Positions 1 through 6,189 of a stretch of DNA of 10,570 nt are shown here, piece by piece. The notes below the pieces were generated by a model. The model had not been told where the DNA came from, ran no database searches, and was given only the letters and a program-made list of their open reading frames with translations. The DNA is from Sedimenticola sp. (GTDB taxonomy: Bacteria > Pseudomonadota > Gammaproteobacteria > Chromatiales > Chromatiaceae). The stretch lies in the NCBI GenBank assembly GCA_027038775.1, contig JALWGP010000228.1, forward strand, positions 1 through 10,570. Direction: 5' to 3'. The number at the start of each line of letters is the position of its first letter. Within the stretch, counting starts at the first letter, position 1. A program made the position numbers and the translations under genes.

Positions 1-321
1 GTACGGGAGATCGCCCCCCCTCCGCCCCCGGCGGAAGATCCGGCTGCTGCAAAAAAACGGCTGGAAGCCCTCACGGAAGAGGCAGAAAAGGATTCGCAGC
101 GACGACGGGAACAGGAGGAGGCCCAAGATCGAAAGAAGGCGGAAGCGGAACGCCGTCGGAAGAACTGCGAAGCCGCCAGGTACAACCTGCAGCTCTTTAT
201 GAACCGTCCGCCCAACGTCCTCTTCAAAACGGGCGAGAACGAATACCGCCGCTTCACGCCCGAGGAACGCCAACAGCAGATCGACAAGCTGCAGAAGATC
301 ATCGAGGAGAACTGCGACTGA
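1..321 (+). CDS. C-terminal part of a charged coiled-coil protein, probably DUF4124 type
   Basis: The frame is open from the first base and ends in TGA at 319-321, giving 106 residues; the start lies upstream of the window. The visible part begins with a proline-rich stretch (PPPPPAED) and then a long Lys/Glu/Arg/Gln segment that should form an alpha-helical coiled coil. After that comes a conserved-looking tail: RRKNCEAARYNL, then EYRRFTPEERQQQIDKLQ and a terminal ENCD. In my memory this tail (NCE-AR-NL, a Y-R-R/L-T-x-EER segment, final ENC) is typical of gammaproteobacterial envelope proteins that carry an N-terminal DUF4124 domain, but that domain itself would be outside the window. The two cysteines, one at each end of the tail, could form a disulfide if the protein is periplasmic. 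The next gene starts 10 nt later, so it is probably the first visible gene of an operon with the MIF-like gene. The family call is moderate; the coding call is firm. Confidence 0.6.
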   Translation, partial: VREIAPPPPPAEDPAAAKKRLEALTEEAEKDSQRRREQEEAQDRKKAEAERRRKNCEAARYNLQLFMNRPPNVLFKTGENEYRRFTPEERQQQIDKLQKIIEENCD

Positions 322-331
322 GGAACCCGCC

Positions 332-679
332 ATGCCCCTGCTCCACCTCGCCACCAACCTGGAAATGGACGCCGAAAGCGAACGGGCCGCCGCCAGCGCC
401 CTGTCGAAAGCGGCCGCCGACCTGCTGGGCAAGCCCGAAAGCTACGTGATGGTGCTGCTACAGGGCGGCCAGGCCATGACCTTCGGCGGCAGCGAAGCGC
501 CCTGTGCCTACCTCCAGGTGAAGAGCCTCGGGCTGCCGGAGGATCGCACCGGGGACTTCTCCGCCACCCTGTGTGACCACATCGGCAGCAGCCTGGGCAT
601 CGACACCAGCCGCATCTACATCGAGTTCTCCAGCCCCCCTCGCCACCTGTGGGGCTGGAACCGAAGTACCTTTGGATGA
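332..679 (+). CDS. MIF/phenylpyruvate tautomerase family protein
   Basis: The 115-residue product matches the macrophage migration inhibitory factor family end to end. Members are small trimeric enzymes that use an N-terminal proline, exposed when Met1 is removed, as catalytic base for keto-enol tautomerisation of phenylpyruvate-like substrates. Pro2 directly follows the start Met, which fixes the start; an AGGAA ribosome site at 321-325 stands 6 nt before the ATG. Lys34 in LLGKPESY lines up with human Lys32 (mature numbering). The MTFGGSEAPC block and the C-terminal GWNRSTFG match human MAFGGSSEPC and GWNNSTFA. Differences from human MIF: the second Cys of the CxxC motif is replaced (CAYL, Cys58 only), the Asn97 position appears to be Glu98 (IYIEF), and the SIG segment reads SLG. 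It should be cytoplasmic; no signal peptide is visible. The stop overlaps the next ATG (ATGA), so it is probably translationally coupled to the DUF1841 gene. The physiological substrate cannot be read from sequence. Confidence 0.9.
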   Translation: MPLLHLATNLEMDAESERAAASALSKAAADLLGKPESYVMVLLQGGQAMTFGGSEAPCAYLQVKSLGLPEDRTGDFSATLCDHIGSSLGIDTSRIYIEFSSPPRHLWGWNRSTFG

Positions 680-1101
680 TCTTCGGCAGCGATCGCAACC
701 GGCTGCGCCGCCATTTCCTCGACGCCTGGCGCAAGCGGCAGTCGGGCGAACCCCTGGAGCCCCTGGAGGCCCTTATCGCCGACGTGGTGACGCAGCACCC
801 GGAGTACCATGCCCTGCTCGAATCCGAGGAGAGCCTGGAACGGGACTTCACGCCCGAGGAAGGCCAGGCCAATCCCTTCCTGCACATGGGCATGCACATC
901 TCCCTGGCGGAGCAGATCACCACCGACCGGCCCGCCGGCATCCGTGAACTTCACCGCCGGATCGGGGTCGCATGCGGATCCCCCCACGAGGCGGAGCACC
1001 GCATGATGGAGTGCCTGGGACTGATCCTCTGGGAAGCCCAGCGGCAGAACCGCCCGCCCGATGAGAAGGCTTACCTCGAATGCCTGAAGAAGCTGCTCTG
1101 A
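676..1101 (+). CDS. DUF1841 family protein
   Basis: This is a 141-residue soluble protein that I recognise as the DUF1841 family of proteobacteria, which has no established function. Recognisable blocks are [12 protein letters not shown] at the N-terminus, [10 protein letters not shown] near 27-34, HPEYHALLE at 41-49, NPFLHMGMH at 66-74, TDRPAGIR at 83-90 and [11 protein letters not shown] at 104-114. I chose the ATG at 676 because family members begin with MIFG and because this ATG overlaps the stop of the MIF-like gene (ATGA). The frame could be opened at a GTG at 649, but that adds nine residues lying within the MIF C-terminus. There is no strong ribosome site, which fits coupled translation. 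Two HxxxH pairs (His70/His74 and His104/His108) with nearby acids suggest a helical metal site; that is inference. The gap to ygiQ is 22 nt. Confidence 0.88.
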   Translation: MIFGSDRNRLRRHFLDAWRKRQSGEPLEPLEALIADVVTQHPEYHALLESEESLERDFTPEEGQANPFLHMGMHISLAEQITTDRPAGIRELHRRIGVACGSPHEAEHRMMECLGLILWEAQRQNRPPDEKAYLECLKKLL

Positions 1102-1123
1102 TGAAGTTGCAAAGGCCTGTTTC

Positions 1124-3226
1124 GTGACCCCCGAAAATCCCAGGGACCTCTTCGGCTACCGCAAGTACTGGGCCCACAAGTTCACCCCCGCCCCCTTCCT
1201 GCCCATGAGCCGGAAGGAGATGGACGAACTGGGTTGGGACAGCTGCGACATCGTCATCGTCACCGGCGACGCCTACGTGGACCACCCCAGCTTCGGCATG
1301 GCCATCGTCGGCCGGCTGCTGGAGGCCCAGGGGTTCCGCGTGGGCATCATCGCCCAGCCCGACTGGCGGAACGCGGAGGACTTCCGGAAGCTCGGCCGCC
1401 CCAACCTCTTCTTCGGCGTCACCGCGGGCAACATGGACTCCATGGTGAACCGCTACACCGCCGACCGGAAGATTCGCTCCGACGACGCCTACACTCCCGG
1501 CGCCGAGGGAGGAAAGCGGCCCGACCGGGCGGTGCTGGTCTACAGCCAGCGCTGCCGGGAGGCCTTCAAGGGAGTGCCCGTGGTCATCGGCGGCATCGAG
1601 GCCTCCCTGCGGCGCATCGCCCACTTCGACTACTGGCAGGAGAAGGTGCGCCGCTCGGCGCTGGTGGACAGCAAGGCGGACCTGCTGGTCTACGGAAACG
1701 CCGAACGGGCCATAGTTTCGCTGGCCCACCGGCTGGCGGCGGGCGAGTCCATCCGCGACATCACCGACCTGCGCGGCACAGCCGTGCTCAGGAACGGCAT
1801 TCCCGAGGGCTGGACAGTGATCGACGCCAGCGAAGTGGAACCGCCGGGCCCTGCGACGCCACCTGCCGATCCCTACGCCGAGCGGGCCGCCATGCCGCAG
1901 GCGTCGGCCAACCCGGTGGTGACCCTGCACAGCCGTCCGAAGCGGCTCGACCGCAGCCGCACCGTCATCCGCCTGCCCTCCTACGAGCAGGTGAAACGCG
2001 ACCCGGTGCTCTACGCCCACGCCTCGCGCATCCTGCATCTCGAGTCCAACCCCGGCAACGCCCGCGCCCTGGTGCAGCGCCACGGAGACCGGGAGCTGTG
2101 GGTGAACCCACCGCCCGTCCCGCTCTCCACGAAGGAGCTGGACCGGGTCTACGAGCTGCCCTACCAGCGGGTGCCTCACCCCGCCTACGGCGACGCCCGC
2201 ATCCCCGCCTACGAGATGATCCGCTTCTCGGTGAACATCATGCGCGGCTGCTTCGGCGGTTGCACCTTCTGCTCCATCACCGAGCACGAGGGACGCATCA
2301 TCCAGAACCGCTCCGAGGCGAGCATCCTGCGCGAGATCGAGACCATCCGAGACACCGTGCCCGGCTTCACCGGCATCATCTCGGACCTGGGCGGCCCCAC
2401 CGCCAACATGTGGCGGCTGCACTGCAGGGATCCGAAGATCGAGGCCGCCTGCCGCCGCCTCTCCTGCCTCTGGCCCGGCATCTGCAAGAACATGAAGACC
2501 GACCAGATGCCCCTGGTGCGCCTCTACCGCAAGGCGCGCACCATTCCCGGCGTCCGGCGCATCTTCATCGCCTCGGGCCTGCGCTACGACCTGGCGGTGG
2601 AGACGCCGGAATACGTCAGGGAACTGGTCACCCACCACGTGGGCGGCTACCTCAAGATCGCGCCGGAACACACCCAGCCGGGGCCCCTGGCGCACATGAT
2701 GAAGCCTGGCATCGGCACCTACGACCGTTTCAAGGCAATGTTCTACAAGTACTCGAAGGCGGCGGGCAAGGAGCAGTACCTCATTCCCTACTTCATCGCC
2801 GCCCACCCCGGCACCACCGACGAGGACATGCTCGAGCTGGCCCTGTGGCTGAAGCGGAACGGCTTCCGCGCCGACCAGGTCCAGGCCTTCCTGCCCTCTC
2901 CCATGGCCCTGGCCACCGCCATGTGGCACACGGGCCGCAACCCGCTGAAGCGGGTGACCCGCAGCGGCGAGCGGGTCTTCTCGCCCCGCGGCATGCGCCA
3001 GCGCCGCCTGCACAAGGCCTTCCTGCGCTACCATGACCCGGAGAACTGGCCTCTGCTGCGTGACGCACTGAAGAGGATGGGCCGCGCCGATCTCATCGGC
3101 AACGGCAAGCGCCACCTGGTGCCCGCCTGGCAGCCCGCCGGTACCGGCCGGGCACGCGGCAGGGGCAGACCCTTCCGCACCACCCACACCCATCCGCCCA
3201 GCGGCAGAAACCGCCGGCGACGGTAG
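1124..3226 (+). CDS. ygiQ: YgiQ family radical SAM protein
   Basis: The 700-residue product matches E. coli YgiQ (UPF0313) over nearly its whole length. Shared blocks include the N-terminal [12 protein letters not shown] and [20 protein letters not shown], then [15 protein letters not shown] near 47-60, and [12 protein letters not shown]. The radical SAM cluster is Cys376-x3-Cys380-x2-Cys383 (CFGGCTFC), which binds a [4Fe-4S] cluster that cleaves S-adenosylmethionine. Also present are [33 protein letters not shown] and [13 protein letters not shown]. The substrate and reaction are not established to my knowledge. The start is a GTG at 1124 with AAAGG at 1111-1115, 8 nt upstream; the later ATG at 1205-1207 would delete conserved N-terminal sequence. 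The last 25-30 residues are a Gly/Arg/Pro-rich basic tail ending in four arginines and look species-variable. It is the fourth gene in the same direction with short gaps, so it is probably cotranscribed with DUF1841. Confidence 0.95.
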   Translation: MTPENPRDLFGYRKYWAHKFTPAPFLPMSRKEMDELGWDSCDIVIVTGDAYVDHPSFGMAIVGRLLEAQGFRVGIIAQPDWRNAEDFRKLGRPNLFFGVTAGNMDSMVNRYTADRKIRSDDAYTPGAEGGKRPDRAVLVYSQRCREAFKGVPVVIGGIEASLRRIAHFDYWQEKVRRSALVDSKADLLVYGNAERAIVSLAHRLAAGESIRDITDLRGTAVLRNGIPEGWTVIDASEVEPPGPATPPADPYAERAAMPQASANPVVTLHSRPKRLDRSRTVIRLPSYEQVKRDPVLYAHASRILHLESNPGNARALVQRHGDRELWVNPPPVPLSTKELDRVYELPYQRVPHPAYGDARIPAYEMIRFSVNIMRGCFGGCTFCSITEHEGRIIQNRSEASILREIETIRDTVPGFTGIISDLGGPTANMWRLHCRDPKIEAACRRLSCLWPGICKNMKTDQMPLVRLYRKARTIPGVRRIFIASGLRYDLAVETPEYVRELVTHHVGGYLKIAPEHTQPGPLAHMMKPGIGTYDRFKAMFYKYSKAAGKEQYLIPYFIAAHPGTTDEDMLELALWLKRNGFRADQVQAFLPSPMALATAMWHTGRNPLKRVTRSGERVFSPRGMRQRRLHKAFLRYHDPENWPLLRDALKRMGRADLIGNGKRHLVPAWQPAGTGRARGRGRPFRTTHTHPPSGRNRRRR

Positions 3227-3249
3227 CACCTACAGGAATTCCCCTTGAC

Positions 3250-3262
3250 TATAATTGCCCCC
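3250..3262 (+). promoter_or_regulatory. Consensus -10 box placed for a leaderless trhA transcript
   Basis: A perfect TATAAT occupies 3250-3255 in the gap after ygiQ and is followed by 7 nt (TGCCCCC) and then the ATG at 3263. A sigma-70 promoter here would start transcription at or one base before the A of the ATG, so the mRNA would have little or no leader. I find no good -35 hexamer 16-18 nt upstream (sequence near CACCTA), which weakens the call. A TG pair sits one base out of register for an extended -10. The same region also contains a TTG at 3245 with AGGAA at 3234-3238, an alternative Shine-Dalgarno-driven start for read-through mRNA from ygiQ. Confidence 0.5.
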
Positions 3263-3946
3263 ATGAACGACCCATCCGACGAACGGCAGCGGGAAGGCTG
3301 GTTCTACGAGTACAGCGTGGCCGAGGAGATCGCCCACGCGGTGAGCCACGGCATCGGCATCCCCCTGAGCATCGCCGCGTTGGTGCTGCTGGTGACCTTC
3401 TCCGCCCTCTACGGGGACATCTGGCACGTGGTGAGCACCGCCATCTACGGCGTCACCCTCATCCTGCTCTTCACCGCCTCCACCCTCTACCACGGGATCC
3501 CCCACGAGAAGGCCAAGCCGATCCTGCAGAAGCTGGACCATGCCGCCATCTTTCTGCTCATCGCCGGCACCTACACCCCCTTCACCCTGGTGACCCTCAA
3601 CGGGTCGATCTGGGGCTGGACCCTCTTCGGCATCGTCTGGGGCACGGCCGCGGTCGGCATCTGGATCGAGCTGGGCAACAACCGGAAACTGCAGCGCTGG
3701 TCCCTGCTGCTCTACCTGCTCATGGGCTGGGTGGTGGTGCTGGCGATGAAACCCCTGCTGGCCAACCTGGCCAGTGGCGGCCTCTGGCTACTGCTGGCGG
3801 GGGGACTGGCCTACACCCTGGGTGCGGCCATCTACGCCTGGGAACGACTGCACTGGAACCACGCCATCTGGCACCTCTTCGTGCTCGCAGGAAGCATCCT
3901 CCATTTCCTGGCGATCTTCTTCTACGTCGTTCCCGACGGAGGCTAG
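3263..3946 (+). CDS. trhA: Hemolysin III / TrhA (PAQR superfamily) membrane protein
   Basis: The 227-residue product is an integral inner-membrane protein with about seven hydrophobic helices after a polar N-terminus. It has the hemolysin III/PAQR signature: EEIAHAVSHGIG at 21-32 on entry to helix 1, STLYHG (Ser73, His77) at helix 2, LDHAAIFLLIAGTYTPF from residue 91, and HAIWHLFVLAGSILHF with His200-x3-His204 and His214 in the last helix. In PAQR proteins the helix-2 His and last-helix His residues bind zinc and the site resembles a hydrolase. Bacterial members (TrhA) have been linked to membrane lipid or energy homeostasis, while the older haemolysin name rests on limited evidence. The start is uncertain. 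I chose ATG 3263, 7 nt after a TATAAT box. A TTG at 3245 has a better Shine-Dalgarno (AGGAA, 6-nt gap) and would add six residues (MTIIAP) in frame. It ends in TAG at 3944-3946 and converges on the acyltransferase gene. Confidence 0.92.
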   Translation: MNDPSDERQREGWFYEYSVAEEIAHAVSHGIGIPLSIAALVLLVTFSALYGDIWHVVSTAIYGVTLILLFTASTLYHGIPHEKAKPILQKLDHAAIFLLIAGTYTPFTLVTLNGSIWGWTLFGIVWGTAAVGIWIELGNNRKLQRWSLLLYLLMGWVVVLAMKPLLANLASGGLWLLLAGGLAYTLGAAIYAWERLHWNHAIWHLFVLAGSILHFLAIFFYVVPDGG

Positions 3947-3978
3947 GGAGCCTTCTTGCAGCCTGTCCAGAGGCTCCC
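3946..3978. terminator. Inverted repeat between convergent genes, possible two-way terminator
   Basis: A perfect 8-bp inverted repeat, GGGAGCCT at 3946-3953 and AGGCTCCC at 3971-3978, encloses a 17-nt loop. It starts on the last base of the trhA stop codon and ends 4 nt before the stop of the opposing acyltransferase gene, where a shared terminator would be expected. No T-rich run follows on either strand, so it is not a textbook intrinsic terminator. It may instead act as an mRNA 3'-end stabiliser or be fortuitous. A competing smaller hairpin (AGCCT at 3960-3964 with AGGCT at 3971-3975) is possible. Confidence 0.45.
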
Positions 3979-3982
3979 CGGT

Positions 3983-4735
3983 TCAGGCGGCCAGCCCGTG
4001 GTCCAGGTAGTCCTGCTGAATGGAAGCGTGGATGGTGTCGTAGAGTTCCCTGAGGTCGGGCCGCATGTTTTCCAGGGCAGCCTGGGTAGTGATGAAGAAG
4101 GGTGCGCGGGTGCCGTGATACTCGATATCCTGCCCTGCCCGCCTGAAAACGATGCCGGACCGCTTCAGCAGCCTCGGCAGAAAAGGCTCCATCATGGCCA
4201 GCACGTTGGTGCGACCACTCACCTCCGTCAAGGCCGTGGAGGCGAGGAAGGCCGCCACGGCGATGATGGAGAAGGTGCGCCGCTCGTGTAACGAACATCC
4301 CAGCGCTTCCACCTCCCCGAAACGGGTGGCTGCCTCCCCGGCACGCCTGCGAAATGCGCCATCCACGGCAAGCCGGGAGATCTCGCACAGGGTGGAGCGC
4401 TCCACGCCCAGCCCCCGGATGAAATCCTGGTCCAGGGCCGCCTTGCAGTATTTCTCCAGGGGCAGCGGTTCGTGGTCCAGGGCCGGGACCAACCGCACGC
4501 AACCGGCCGGGATGCCGCTGGACTTGTGGGTGATCAGGCAGGAAAGGGAATGGTCGTCGTATTCGTCGGTTTCGTATCCGTCGGGAAAACGGTCGGCGGG
4601 TTCATAGCCGAACTCTTCACAATAGACCCGGTAACGAATCCGGTAGACGTCTCGCTTCTGCGCCTGGGAATTGGCCAGGCGAACTTCGAAATACCTGAGA
4701 AAGTTTTCCGCGAGCGCGCCGACTGGCTGGGTCAT
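3983..4735 (-). CDS. PEP-CTERM/exosortase-system-associated acyltransferase
   Basis: The 250-residue product resembles the GNAT-like acyltransferases assigned to PEP-CTERM/exosortase systems (the TIGR03694 type, as I recall). These are distantly similar to autoinducer synthases and FeeM-like N-acyl amino acid synthases. Diagnostic blocks are YRIRYRVYCEEFGYE at 31-45, ETDEYDDHSLSCLI at 55-68, AGCVRLV at 77-83, CEISRLAVDGAFRRR at 117-131 and IEYHGTRAPFFI at 205-216. No signal peptide is visible, so it should act in the cytoplasm, probably moving an acyl group from a carrier protein to an amine; the substrate is unknown. I chose ATG 4735 (MTQPVG) because GGAG (plus-strand 4744-4747) stands 8 nt before it. 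An upstream in-frame ATG at 4780 adds a 15-residue low-complexity extension without an obvious ribosome site. No exosortase, PEP-CTERM substrate or sugar-polymer gene is in the window, so it stands alone here. It is convergent with trhA and divergent from the protease gene. Confidence 0.88.
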   Translation of the reverse strand: MTQPVGALAENFLRYFEVRLANSQAQKRDVYRIRYRVYCEEFGYEPADRFPDGYETDEYDDHSLSCLITHKSSGIPAGCVRLVPALDHEPLPLEKYCKAALDQDFIRGLGVERSTLCEISRLAVDGAFRRRAGEAATRFGEVEALGCSLHERRTFSIIAVAAFLASTALTEVSGRTNVLAMMEPFLPRLLKRSGIVFRRAGQDIEYHGTRAPFFITTQAALENMRPDLRELYDTIHASIQQDYLDHGLAA

Positions 4736-4894
4736 CGTCTTTTCTCCGCGGCCGACAGCGAAGGCACCCCCCTCGCCCATGGGCCATTGACTCGGTTTTT
4801 AGTCTAGACCGCTTTTCCCATTGCAAGGGGTGAACCAGCTCAAAGAATCGAGGCCACGCCCGGATTCCATGGCGCCCCCCGGATTAACTGCCGG
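4736..4894. other. Divergent intergenic region between acyltransferase and protease genes
   Basis: Most of the largest non-coding gap lies here. It holds the acyltransferase ribosome site (plus-strand 4744-4747), a 10-bp perfect palindrome GCCCATGGGC at 4775-4784, a short AT-richer patch with GTCTAGAC at 4802-4809, and a minus-strand TTGCAA around 4829-4834 that could be a -35 box. A -10 partner for it is poor (TAGACT is only 14 nt away), so I do not call an acyltransferase promoter. I see no RNA gene or riboswitch here. Confidence 0.4.
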
Positions 4895-4922
4895 TTGCGG
4901 CATCCTCCGGCGTTGTTATGCT
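4895..4922 (+). promoter_or_regulatory. Sigma-70-like promoter for the protease-phosphatase pair
   Basis: TTGCGG at 4895-4900 and TATGCT at 4917-4922 are separated by 16 nt and match sigma-70 -35 and -10 boxes reasonably well. The -10 is followed by 7 nt (GTGGACC) and the ATG at 4930, so transcription should begin at or next to that A. The upstream in-frame ATG at 4918 lies inside the -10 box and would not be in such a transcript. No Shine-Dalgarno is evident before 4930. Part of the element sits in a small GC-rich inverted repeat (GCCGG near 4890, CCGGC near 4907), whose role is unclear. Confidence 0.55.
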
Positions 4923-4929
4923 GTGGACC

Positions 4930-5679
4930 ATGACCTTGTACCGAATGCCCATTTTGCTGCTCGCGCTGCTCCTGGCTCCCATGACCTGGGGCGCCACCCT
5001 GGCAGAGACCCTGGAGGAGGTCCGGCAGGGCGTGGTGGCCGTGGGGACGCTCTCCAGGGAGAAACACGACCCCAGGACCTCCCCCAGGGCACACTACCTG
5101 GGAACCGGGTTCGCCGTGGGTGCAGGTGACCTGGTGGTGACCAACTTCCATGTTCTGCCGAAGGATAAGAGCCGCTTCGTCGTCTTCTCGGGGCGCGGCG
5201 AGAAGGCGGAAGTGCATGAAACGGAGCTGCTCAAGGCGGACGAGGAGCACGATCTCGTCCTGCTGAGGATCGATGGCCGCCGGCTCAAGCCTCTGAAACT
5301 GCACGCAGGCCGCCGGCTGCGCGAAGGCGAAGAGGTCGCTTTCACCGGCTTTCCCCTGGGCATGGTGCTGGGGCTCTATCCCGTGACCCACAGGGGCATC
5401 ATCTCGGCCATCACCCCTGCCGCCATTCCCGCCGGCTCTTCCCGCCGGCTCAACGCCGCACGAATCAAGCGCCTGCGAAATCCCTTCATGGTCTACCAGC
5501 TCGATGCCATCGCCTACCCGGGCAACAGCGGCAGCCCTCTCTACCTGCCGGCCACCGGGGAAGTGATCGGCGTGGTGAACAGCGTCTTCATCAAGGATTC
5601 CAAGGAGTCGGTGCTCTCCAGCCCCTCGGGCATCAGCTACGCCATTCCGGTGAAGTACGTGCACAGGCTGCTGCAATGA
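4930..5679 (+). CDS. Exported trypsin-like serine protease (HtrA-like catalytic domain, no PDZ)
   Basis: The 249-residue product starts with a likely Sec signal peptide: a basic MTLYR, a hydrophobic core PILLLALLLAP, and a cleavage region around TWGATLA. It should therefore act in the periplasm or be membrane-attached. The rest is a chymotrypsin/trypsin-fold domain. The triad is readable: His74 in VVTNFHVL, Asp108 in EEHDLVLLRI and Ser200 in PGNSGSPLY. GTGFAV comes before the His, and GEVIGVVN and GISYAIPV after the Ser match the HtrA/S1 pattern. GNSGSP has Ser where GNSGGP is usual, a variant found in active relatives. There is no PDZ domain and the length fits a single catalytic domain. Start: 4930 is preferred because a promoter -10 overlaps the alternative ATG at 4918; ATG 4945 would shorten the signal peptide n-region. 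Its stop overlaps the start of the phosphatase gene (ATGA). The substrate is unknown. Confidence 0.88.
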   Translation: MTLYRMPILLLALLLAPMTWGATLAETLEEVRQGVVAVGTLSREKHDPRTSPRAHYLGTGFAVGAGDLVVTNFHVLPKDKSRFVVFSGRGEKAEVHETELLKADEEHDLVLLRIDGRRLKPLKLHAGRRLREGEEVAFTGFPLGMVLGLYPVTHRGIISAITPAAIPAGSSRRLNAARIKRLRNPFMVYQLDAIAYPGNSGSPLYLPATGEVIGVVNSVFIKDSKESVLSSPSGISYAIPVKYVHRLLQ

Positions 5680-6182
5680 TCTTCCGCTGGCGCAGGCGCG
5701 GTTCGAAAATCGGGGTGCTGCTGGTGTGCCGCGCCAACGTCTGCCGTTCACCCATGGCGGAAGCCCTGCTCGCGCACAAGCTCGACCTCGCCGGCCGGGC
5801 GGGGCAGATCCGCACCGACTCTGCCGGCACCGGCGCCTTTCCGGGACAGGCCGTGGACCCCAGGGCAAAGAAGGTGCTCGAAGCCGAGGGCATCCCGCTC
5901 AGGCGAAAGCGGGCGAGACCCCTCGGGCCCGACGACTTCGAGGCGCACGATTTCATCCTGGCCATGGACGGCAAGGTGCTGGAGCACCTCCACGCCCACT
6001 GCCCCGCGCCCCTTCGCGAGAAACTCCATCTCGTCACCCGCTGGTCCCCCGAGCTGGAAGGAAGCGACATTCCCGACCCCTACTACGGCAACCTGTCCGG
6101 ATTCGAACGGGTCCACGGCCTGCTGGACGGGGCCCTCGACGCCTTCATCGAGAAAGCGCTGCTCCCGGCCCTGCCGCGGTGA
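5676..6182 (+). CDS. Low-molecular-weight protein tyrosine phosphatase family protein
   Basis: The 168-residue product carries the LMW-PTP signature near its N-terminus: VCRANVCRSPMAEALL, with nucleophile Cys18, phosphate-loop Arg24 and Ser25 (C-x5-R-S). The general acid lies in IPDPYYG (Asp134, followed by the usual tyrosine pair). TDSAGTGAFPGQAVDPRA and HDFILAMDGK match conserved family blocks. Members remove phosphate from tyrosines, and in bacteria often act on tyrosine kinases that control capsule or exopolysaccharide export; some relatives are arsenate reductases. No matching tyrosine kinase or polysaccharide gene is visible here. The start is ATG 5676, which overlaps the protease TGA; with no good ribosome site, translation is probably coupled to it. 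A short basic leader (FRWRRRGSK) precedes the core. It is predicted cytoplasmic, unlike its exported upstream partner. It ends only 7 nt from the stop of the opposing DHOD-like gene. Confidence 0.93.
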   Translation: MIFRWRRRGSKIGVLLVCRANVCRSPMAEALLAHKLDLAGRAGQIRTDSAGTGAFPGQAVDPRAKKVLEAEGIPLRRKRARPLGPDDFEAHDFILAMDGKVLEHLHAHCPAPLREKLHLVTRWSPELEGSDIPDPYYGNLSGFERVHGLLDGALDAFIEKALLPALPR

Positions 6183-6189
6183 ATCCGGT

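Noticed and set aside
649..675. GTG at 649 as start of the DUF1841 gene
   Set aside because: Family members begin MIFG and the ATG at 676 forms an ATGA overlap; the extension only reads through the MIF C-terminus in another frame.
1234..3036. A 600-codon open frame on the plus strand inside ygiQ
   Set aside because: This is an out-of-frame reading of ygiQ, with Arg/Pro/His/Gly-rich translation typical of shifted frames in GC-rich genes.
917..3229. A 770-codon open frame on the minus strand opposite ygiQ and DUF1841
   Set aside because: It lies antisense to a clearly conserved gene, has low-complexity composition, and no recognisable motif or ribosome site.
3720..4502. A 260-codon minus-strand frame overlapping trhA and the acyltransferase
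   Set aside because: It is a shifted frame of the acyltransferase gene extended across the trhA 3' end, with Gly/Arg/Pro-rich composition.
4736..4780. ATG at 4780 as start of the acyltransferase
   Set aside because: The extra 15 residues are Gly-rich and unlike the family, and the ATG at 4735 has its own GGAG site.
4810..4840. Minus-strand TTGCAA as the -35 of an acyltransferase promoter
   Set aside because: The only plausible -10 (TAGACT) is 14 nt away and the better-spaced hexamers are poor matches.
4840..5868. A 342-codon minus-strand frame opposite the protease gene
   Set aside because: The protease in the other strand has a full triad and signal peptide; the antisense product shows no domain.
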